Shown one piece after another: positions 59,262 to 64,000 of a stretch of 64,000 bases of DNA. The notes under the pieces were generated by a model. That model was not told the DNA's origin. It was given only the letters and a program-made list of their open reading frames with translations, and ran no database searches. Numbering within the stretch: position 1 is the stretch's first letter; every line of letters starts with the position of its first letter. The stretch lies in the NCBI GenBank assembly GCA_040902845.1, contig JBBDWM010000016.1:62001-126000 (forward strand). Direction: 5' to 3'. The position numbers and the translations under genes were made by a program. Source of the stretch: JALYNX01 sp040902845. GTDB lineage: Bacteria; Actinomycetota; Acidimicrobiia; Spongiisociales; ZC4RG35.

Positions 59262-59870
59262 GTGGAATGGTCTGTCTCAGCTGAGATCGATGGAGGTGTA
59301 CTCGCAGCCAGACCTCTGACACCGGAGCGGTTCGGGGACATCGAGGAGGTCTTTGGTAAGGCGGGTGCGGCCAGGTGGTGCTTTTGCATGCATTGGCGCC
59401 GGCCCGATGGGGGATTCTTGGATCGTCGGGACAACCGTGAGCGGTTCGCCGACCGAGGGGCCCAGGGTCGGCCTCCCGGTCTCATCGGTTATCTGGACGG
59501 GACGCCGGTGGGATGGGTGTCGGTAGGTCCCCGGGACGAGTTCCCTACGATCGAGCGGTCCCGGCTTCTCAAACCGGTCCATGACGCCGAATCATGGTCG
59601 ATCAACTGTTTCGTGGTTCGGGTCGGATATCGGCGCCGGGGCATCGCCACCGCCCTGCTCTCGACGGCCATGGGATTTGCTCGGGACGAGGGTGCCAATC
59701 TGGTCGAGGGGTACCCGGTCGATGGGGAACGGGCCTCGTCAGTCGATTACTTCACCGGGACTTTGGGCATGTTCCAGGAGGAAGGATTTGTCGAGATCCT
59801 ACGAAGGAACCCGACTCGGCCAATCGTGCGCCTAGAGCTCGCTCCGCTCGCCGTAATCCGTAATCCGTAA
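59262..59870 (+). CDS. GNAT-family N-acetyltransferase
   Basis: The protein is 202 aa from the GTG at 59262. CFCMHWRRPDGGFLDRRDNR and RVGYRRRGIATALLSTAMGF (acetyl-CoA motif) identify it; VEGYPVDGERASSVDYFTGT is a further family match. The last six residues are encoded within a 7-bp tandem repeat, so slippage would change the C-terminus. Substrate unknown. Confidence 0.85.
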   Translation: MEWSVSAEIDGGVLAARPLTPERFGDIEEVFGKAGAARWCFCMHWRRPDGGFLDRRDNRERFADRGAQGRPPGLIGYLDGTPVGWVSVGPRDEFPTIERSRLLKPVHDAESWSINCFVVRVGYRRRGIATALLSTAMGFARDEGANLVEGYPVDGERASSVDYFTGTLGMFQEEGFVEILRRNPTRPIVRLELAPLAVIRNP

Positions 59871-59882
59871 TCCGTAATCCGT
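59851..59882 (+). repeat. 7-bp tandem repeat, CCGTAAT unit
   Basis: About 4.5 perfect copies. It contains the TAA stop of the acetyltransferase gene. The 7-bp unit is not a multiple of three. Confidence 0.9.
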
Positions 59883-59892
59883 CCCATCGGCG

Positions 59893-59925
59893 AACGGTCA
59901 ACGGTTAACGGTCAACGGTCAACGG
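59893..59925 (+). repeat. 7-bp tandem repeat, AACGGTC unit
   Basis: About 4.7 copies with one T-for-C change in the second copy. It begins 11 bp after the CCGTAAT array and ends 4 bp before the stop of the permease gene. Confidence 0.9.
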
Positions 59926-59928
59926 GAC

Positions 59929-60837
59929 TCATATCTCGAAACCGGCGATCGACTTCAGGGCAGAGCCGTCCTCGCCGCGTCGCTTGCCGATCGCTCGGAA
60001 CAAGAGGCCGGCGATGGCAACCGCCACGATCGTGATCACCATGAGGATGGTGGCGAGTGCATTGAGTGAGGGTGGCGGGGCGAGCCGGGCCCCCGAGTAG
60101 AGCTTGACCGGGATGGTGACCGAATCGGCTCCCCCGAGCAGGAACTGGCTGATCACGAAGTCGTCGATGGAGATGGCGAAGACGATGGCGAACGAGGCCA
60201 GGAGTGCCGGAGCGAGAAGAGGGAGGAGCACACGACGCATCGCCTGGAACTGAGAAGCTCCGAGATCCATGGCGGCTTCCTCGTAGTCCCTGCCTATTGC
60301 AAACAGACGTCCTCTCACGATTATCACCACGAAGGAGATGGAGAAGGTGACATGCCCGAGGAACTGGGTCCAGGTCCCGAACGGAACGAAGTCGTACACC
60401 TTGTCGAACACCAGGAACAAAGCGACTCCCATGACGATCTCGGGGGTCACCAGTGGGATGAGCATCAAGAGATTGGACGCTTTCACCCCTCGCCCTCGCC
60501 ATCTCGCCAAACCAATGGCAAGGGCGACACCAATTGGGGTGGCCACCAACATCGTCAGGACTGCGAGCCGGACACTCTGGGTCAGGGCGAAGCGCAGCGA
60601 CTCGTCATAGAGAACCGACTCGGCGGCGGCCGGGTCACCAACGTACCAGCGGGTGGAAAATCCCTGCCAGACACTTCTCGATCGGCCGGAGTTGAACGAG
60701 AACCGAACGGCGATTACTACCGGGATGATCGACCAGAGAACATACAACAGGGTTACCAGTGGCAAGAACCTCGACTTTCCCCAGGGGTTCGTCAACACCG
60801 ATTTGACCGACCGCGTGGTCTTGCCGGCAGTCATCAC
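59929..60837 (-). CDS. potC: PotC-like ABC transporter permease
   Basis: The protein is 302 aa, six helices. EEAAMDLGASQFQAMRRVLL is the EAA loop that docks the ATPase. It overlaps the PotB-like gene by 4 bp (ATGA). C-terminal permease of a spermidine/putrescine-type importer. Confidence 0.92.
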   Translation of the reverse strand: MMTAGKTTRSVKSVLTNPWGKSRFLPLVTLLYVLWSIIPVVIAVRFSFNSGRSRSVWQGFSTRWYVGDPAAAESVLYDESLRFALTQSVRLAVLTMLVATPIGVALAIGLARWRGRGVKASNLLMLIPLVTPEIVMGVALFLVFDKVYDFVPFGTWTQFLGHVTFSISFVVIIVRGRLFAIGRDYEEAAMDLGASQFQAMRRVLLPLLAPALLASFAIVFAISIDDFVISQFLLGGADSVTIPVKLYSGARLAPPPSLNALATILMVITIVAVAIAGLLFRAIGKRRGEDGSALKSIAGFEI

Positions 60838-61775
60838 CGCGCCTCCTCGGAGGCGCGGTTAATCGACCGAAGGTAATACACCATGAGACCGGCGACGAAG
60901 ATCATCAAGATGATGGTCAGGGCAGCGCCGAGGGCACCCCCGCTAGTCGTCTGATTTATGAACGAGTCGATGGTGTTCCCGTACATCCGGGTCCTCGGTG
61001 ACCCCGAGAGGAGATTCGGCGTGTAGTAGTCCCCGAACATCGGAAGCATGACGATCACCAGGCCGCCGAGCACCCCATTGCGCGACAAAGGCCAGGTCAC
61101 CCGCCAGAAAGTTTGCCTCGAGCTGGCTCCGAGGTCGCGTGATGCCTCGAGAGTGGCGTCGTCGATCCGGTCCAGGGCTGCGAACAGGGGGAGGATGAAG
61201 AACGGGATGTACCCGTAGACCAACCCGAGGATCACCACGATGTGATAGCCGGAAAGCCACGAAGGCGGAATGAAGTCGATGTTGAACCATCCCGCGATCG
61301 TCGAAAGCCATCTGTTCACCTGCCCGTCAGGGCTGAGCAGATTCACCCAGGACATCATGCGCATCAGATAGTTGATCCAAAACGGGGCCAGGATCAGGAG
61401 CAGCCACAACCATCTCCACCGCCCGGCCTTGCGGGACACGAAGTAGGCGACCGGGTAACCAATCAGAACGCACAAAAGCGATGCGATGAACACGTATGCG
61501 ACGGTGCGGAGGGCGATAACCCCTAATTGCCCTCCGAACAGGTCGGCGAAGGCCTTGCCGAAGACGGTCAGGTCCCAATAGATCGGGTTCCACTCCGGGC
61601 TGGCTCGCTGCAAGATCGGGTCGAGTTGGCCCATCGCAACGGCGAAAACGGCGTAGAACGGGACAAGGAAGAACAACGCCAACCAGGTCACCCCGGGGAG
61701 GGCAAAACCCGGCCACACCCATCGTTTCTGCCCGACGGTGTCATATTCGGCGCCCGAGGAAAGGTTGGTGGGCAT
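60834..61775 (-). CDS. potB: PotB-like ABC transporter permease
   Basis: The protein is 313 aa with PGVTWLALFFLVPFYAVFAV as first helix and EASRDLGASSRQTFWRVTWP as EAA loop. It lies 20 bp after the binding-protein gene and overlaps PotC. It forms the membrane channel with PotC. Confidence 0.92.
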   Translation of the reverse strand: MPTNLSSGAEYDTVGQKRWVWPGFALPGVTWLALFFLVPFYAVFAVAMGQLDPILQRASPEWNPIYWDLTVFGKAFADLFGGQLGVIALRTVAYVFIASLLCVLIGYPVAYFVSRKAGRWRWLWLLLILAPFWINYLMRMMSWVNLLSPDGQVNRWLSTIAGWFNIDFIPPSWLSGYHIVVILGLVYGYIPFFILPLFAALDRIDDATLEASRDLGASSRQTFWRVTWPLSRNGVLGGLVIVMLPMFGDYYTPNLLSGSPRTRMYGNTIDSFINQTTSGGALGAALTIILMIFVAGLMVYYLRSINRASEEAR

Positions 61776-61795
61776 GACCCGGCTATGTCACCGGC

Positions 61796-63088
61796 TCAGC
61801 CACCCGCGTTGGCCCTATTCCACTGGTCATTCCACAGCGTCTCCGTGGCGGCATCAAGCGGTCCTTGGACCCAGGCCGTGTCGAGCTCAAAGTCCTCGGG
61901 CGCCACCAGGGTCGGCTCAAGGTGCGGTAGCAACCATCCCTCGTTGATCAGGTACTCGGCGGTTAGACCGTTTTGTGGGGGCTGGTAACCGACGTACTCG
62001 AAGTTCTTTAGCGCATTGGCCTCATTGAGCATGTAGTCGAGGAACATGTGGGCCAACACCGGACGCTCCGAGCCCTTAAGGACTGTCATGGTGTCGCTCG
62101 ATATCGGCCCTTCAGTGGTCGAGCCTTCACTCTTGGCAGGCCACAGATATCGCGTGGTCCCTAGATCCACTCCACCCGGCCAGAAGTATTGAGAGTTGAC
62201 GAGGTCACCAGACCAGGCCTGATGAATAGCGTATCTGCCCTCCGGCAGACCCGAATAGGAGCCGTCGATCCGGTATCGGATATCCACCAGATCGATTAGC
62301 TCGACGAGGGCGTCACCGGCGGCAATCAGTTCGGCCTCGGTGGCCTGGGATGGGTCAGGTACCCCGTTGCGGAACAGGGCGAGTGGGATCACGTCGGTGA
62401 AAGAGTCGAGCATTCCGATCATCCCGTGGTACTTCGGGTTCCAGAAGACGTCCCAAGGGTTCGCTTGACCCTCGATGTCCGCACTGTCGGCTAGGTCGAT
62501 CCGCCAGCCGATACCCGTGGTGTAGGTCACATACGGCACCGAGTATCGGGACCCCTTGTCGTAGTAGGGGTCTGCCAACTGTGGCCATACGTTGGCATCG
62601 AGATTCGTGAGGTAGGCGTGGTTGAGGGGCTGGATCAGAGAGGCGGCCACCGCCACCGGGATCCTCTGTGACGTGGGGAACCAAACGTCGAACTCGACCT
62701 CCCCCGACGCCAGCCTCGCGAGTGCCTCTTCCTCGTTGACGAACGTGGTTTCCGTGATCTCCACTCCGAGGGCTTCCTCGGCTAGAGGGAGGATTTCGGG
62801 GTTCAGGTATTCCTCCCAGTTGTAAAGCAACAGGGGACCCGCTTCGGCCTGGAGACCCGACTCGATCGCCGGGTTGTCATCGAAAAGTGGCTGTTGGATA
62901 GGACTGGCCGGCGTTCCGATTGCGAGATCTGCGGTGCCGGAGCTCTCTCGCTCGGCGCATGCCGCGAGAAATGAGGGGAGTATCGGGAGGGTGATCCCCA
63001 ACACCGCCGCCCGCTGCAGGAAATCCCTCCGTGTATAGACCCGGTTGCGGGTCTGTGGGTTCCAGTTCTCCCGTGGGTGATACACCAT
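61796..63088 (-). CDS. potD: PotD-like substrate-binding lipoprotein, Tat-exported
   Basis: The protein is 430 aa. TRRDFLQRAAVLGITLP is a twin-arginine signal and LAAC is the lipobox, so it is exported folded and lipid-anchored. LLYNWEEYLNPEILPLAEEA is the N-terminal strand of PotD/PotF proteins, followed by FDVWFPTSQRIP and IHQAWSGDLVNS. Trp and acidic residues around the pocket favour a cationic ligand such as a polyamine or betaine. It heads the leftward operon binding protein-PotB-PotC under operator site 3. Confidence 0.92.
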   Translation of the reverse strand: MVYHPRENWNPQTRNRVYTRRDFLQRAAVLGITLPILPSFLAACAERESSGTADLAIGTPASPIQQPLFDDNPAIESGLQAEAGPLLLYNWEEYLNPEILPLAEEALGVEITETTFVNEEEALARLASGEVEFDVWFPTSQRIPVAVAASLIQPLNHAYLTNLDANVWPQLADPYYDKGSRYSVPYVTYTTGIGWRIDLADSADIEGQANPWDVFWNPKYHGMIGMLDSFTDVIPLALFRNGVPDPSQATEAELIAAGDALVELIDLVDIRYRIDGSYSGLPEGRYAIHQAWSGDLVNSQYFWPGGVDLGTTRYLWPAKSEGSTTEGPISSDTMTVLKGSERPVLAHMFLDYMLNEANALKNFEYVGYQPPQNGLTAEYLINEGWLLPHLEPTLVAPEDFELDTAWVQGPLDAATETLWNDQWNRANAGG

Positions 63089-63118
63089 GACTATTCCTCG
63101 CTCAGCCGGTCGCCGATC

Positions 63119-63134
63119 CTAAACCGTCGTTCAG
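63119..63134. promoter_or_regulatory. Putative TetR operator, site 3
   Basis: CTAAAC-CGTC-GTTCAG, right arm and spacer identical to site 1. It is between tetR and the binding-protein gene, 31 bp before the ATG of the latter. Confidence 0.6.
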
Positions 63135-63800
63135 TCAAGTTGCGCCCGAAACCGGGGTTTTGAGGGCCAGATCCAGGAAGGCGTTGGCGAGGGCACGCAT
63201 CCGGTCGGCATCGACGGTGGGGTCGCCGAGCATCACTTCGATGGCGAGACCGTCGAGCATGGCCGCGAGTTGGATCGCGAAGTCGGTCGAGTTCACGTTG
63301 CGAAACTCTCCGCTGGCGATGCCTTCGTCGACGATGGCGGCGATCTGGGCCCGCCACGTCTCGTCCAGCCGGGCCCGGGCCGAAGCCAGAGCCGGGTCGT
63401 GACGTGACATCTCCCACGCCGCTGGCCACAGCGTCCAACCGTCGGTGGCGCCGTTGCTCCGAGAGGGTCTGGGGCAGCTGGTTTCGATGAGTATGGCGAA
63501 CTTGTCAACTGCCGAGCTGGCGCCTGCAAGCGCGTCTTTGACCGATTCGTGAAAAAGGCGATCCTGATAGATCAGCGCCTCAGTGAGCAGGACAGCCTTG
63601 GAGGGGAAGTAGTAGAGAATCAAGGCCGGGCTGGCCCCGATGTTGTCGGCAATGTCGGCGATCCTCGTCTCGCACAGGCCGCGTTCGGCGATTGCGGTGC
63701 TGGCGGCGGCGAGGATGTCCTGGCGTCGGCTTTCGGTCAGGGAAGGTCTCGGGCTCACCGCGCGATATTGGCACAATGTGATGTGCCCCGTTGCCGCCAT
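63135..63800 (-). CDS. TetR-family regulator (BetI-like position)
   Basis: The protein is 221 aa from the ATG at 63800, with a GTG at 63758 as a shorter choice. Helix-turn-helix: RRQDILAAASTAIAERGLCE, TRIADIADNIGASPALILYY. The C-terminal domain (AIQLAAMLDGLAIEVMLGD) is of the TetR_C_6/BetI type. It is divergent from an acyl-CoA synthetase gene and upstream of the importer operon. Four similar palindromes nearby make it the likely regulator of the whole cluster. Confidence 0.9.
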   Translation of the reverse strand: MAATGHITLCQYRAVSPRPSLTESRRQDILAAASTAIAERGLCETRIADIADNIGASPALILYYFPSKAVLLTEALIYQDRLFHESVKDALAGASSAVDKFAILIETSCPRPSRSNGATDGWTLWPAAWEMSRHDPALASARARLDETWRAQIAAIVDEGIASGEFRNVNSTDFAIQLAAMLDGLAIEVMLGDPTVDADRMRALANAFLDLALKTPVSGAT

Positions 63801-63818
63801 GTCCCCACCCCCGGTACG

Positions 63819-63834
63819 CTGAATTGCCGTTCAG
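63819..63834. promoter_or_regulatory. Putative TetR operator, site 4
   Basis: CTGAAT-TGCC-GTTCAG, between the divergent tetR gene and the acyl-CoA synthetase gene, 12 bp before the ATG of the latter. Confidence 0.65.
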
Positions 63835-63846
63835 GATGAGCCACCC

Positions 63847-64000
63847 ATGACGTCCCTCGATCCGATGCTCCTCGCCCGTTCGGTTGCCGTCGTGGGCGCC
63901 AGCGAACGGCAGGGATCGGTGGGCGACCAGGTGGTGCGCCAACTCATCTCGGGTGGTTTCGACGGTCCCATCTATCCGGTCAACCCGAGATATGAGACGT
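63847..64000 (+). CDS. Acyl-CoA synthetase (ADP-forming-type), N-terminal CoA-binding part, cut by window end
   Basis: Only 51 residues are visible. LLARSVAVVGASERQGSVGD and IYPVNPRYE are the start of the CoA-binding Rossmann domain of acetate-CoA ligase (ADP-forming) or acyl-CoA synthetase-like proteins. It probably activates the acid that the acyl-CoA dehydrogenase uses. The rest lies beyond 64000. Confidence 0.85.
   Translation, partial: MTSLDPMLLARSVAVVGASERQGSVGDQVVRQLISGGFDGPIYPVNPRYET

Noticed and set aside
1..64000. CRISPR array near the TPR-CHAT gene or elsewhere
   Set aside because: No regularly spaced repeats of 20-40 bp and no cas gene; the only regular arrays are the two 7-bp repeats near 59.9 kb.
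1..64000. tRNA, rRNA or prophage genes
   Set aside because: No T-loop (GGTTCGAATCC-like) with matching acceptor stem was seen, and no integrase, capsid or tail proteins. The Phage_holin_4_2 protein at 41128 is a chromosomal family despite its name.

Overview
The window is a 64 kb stretch of GC-rich (low to mid 60s percent by eye), densely coding bacterial chromosome. GTG and TTG starts, 4-base ATGA/GTGA overlaps and the protein families present (WYL and TetR regulators, ABATE/CGNR regulator, VapBC, MmpL-type transporter, TPR-CHAT with ECF sigma, F420/flavin luciferase-like enzyme) point to an Actinomycetota member, perhaps an Acidimicrobiia-like aerobe. That placement is inference. I see no rRNA, tRNA, CRISPR array, transposase or phage module. 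Layout, left half: the 3' part of a P-type ATPase; a TadE/TadG-like surface-protein operon divergent from an ECF sigma/anti-sigma-like pair (2-6.7 kb); a zone of gene decay where a frameshifted gene faces a fusion of a CoA-binding fragment to a NarL-type histidine kinase (6.7-10 kb); an electron-transfer island with a two-domain cupredoxin lipoprotein, a GltD-like FAD/Fe-S oxidoreductase, cytochrome b, Rieske protein and cytochrome c-cupredoxin fusion (10.1-15.8 kb); a duplicated zinc-ribbon gene around a PEP mutase/isocitrate lyase-family gene; Lon; VapBC; and small metabolic and membrane genes to 26 kb. Layout, middle: a TPR-cyclase protein, a TetR/MmpL pair with its operator, an alpha-oxoamine synthase overlapping a PAS histidine kinase, an MFS exporter, and an EamA/CGNR divergent pair with a large shared palindrome. 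From 41.5 to 47 kb lies the most system-like island: a lipoprotein subtilase divergent from a TPR-CHAT (caspase-like) protein, followed by an ECF sigma factor and a small protein with a carboxypeptidase-regulatory-like C-terminus. It resembles protease-to-sigma signalling, as in type III-E CRISPR Craspase loci, but has no Cas gene. Layout, right half (49-64 kb): a catabolic and uptake cluster. A GbcA-like Rieske oxygenase, GcvT-like aminomethyltransferase, FAD oxidoreductase, class III aminotransferase, acyl-CoA dehydrogenase and acyl-CoA synthetase sit with a PotABCD-type ABC importer. Four palindromes of the form CTGAAC-N4-GTTCAG lie in the key intergenic regions and probably define the regulon of the local TetR protein. 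Import plus demethylation or deamination of a methylated amine or betaine-like compound is the most economical reading, but the substrate is not known. Two families of short intergenic palindromes are dispersed in the window: a 47-bp element in five copies, and a GGCGTCACG element in three copies, two of which flank a single DUF1801 gene as inverted repeats. Two 7-bp tandem arrays sit back to back near 59.9 kb.
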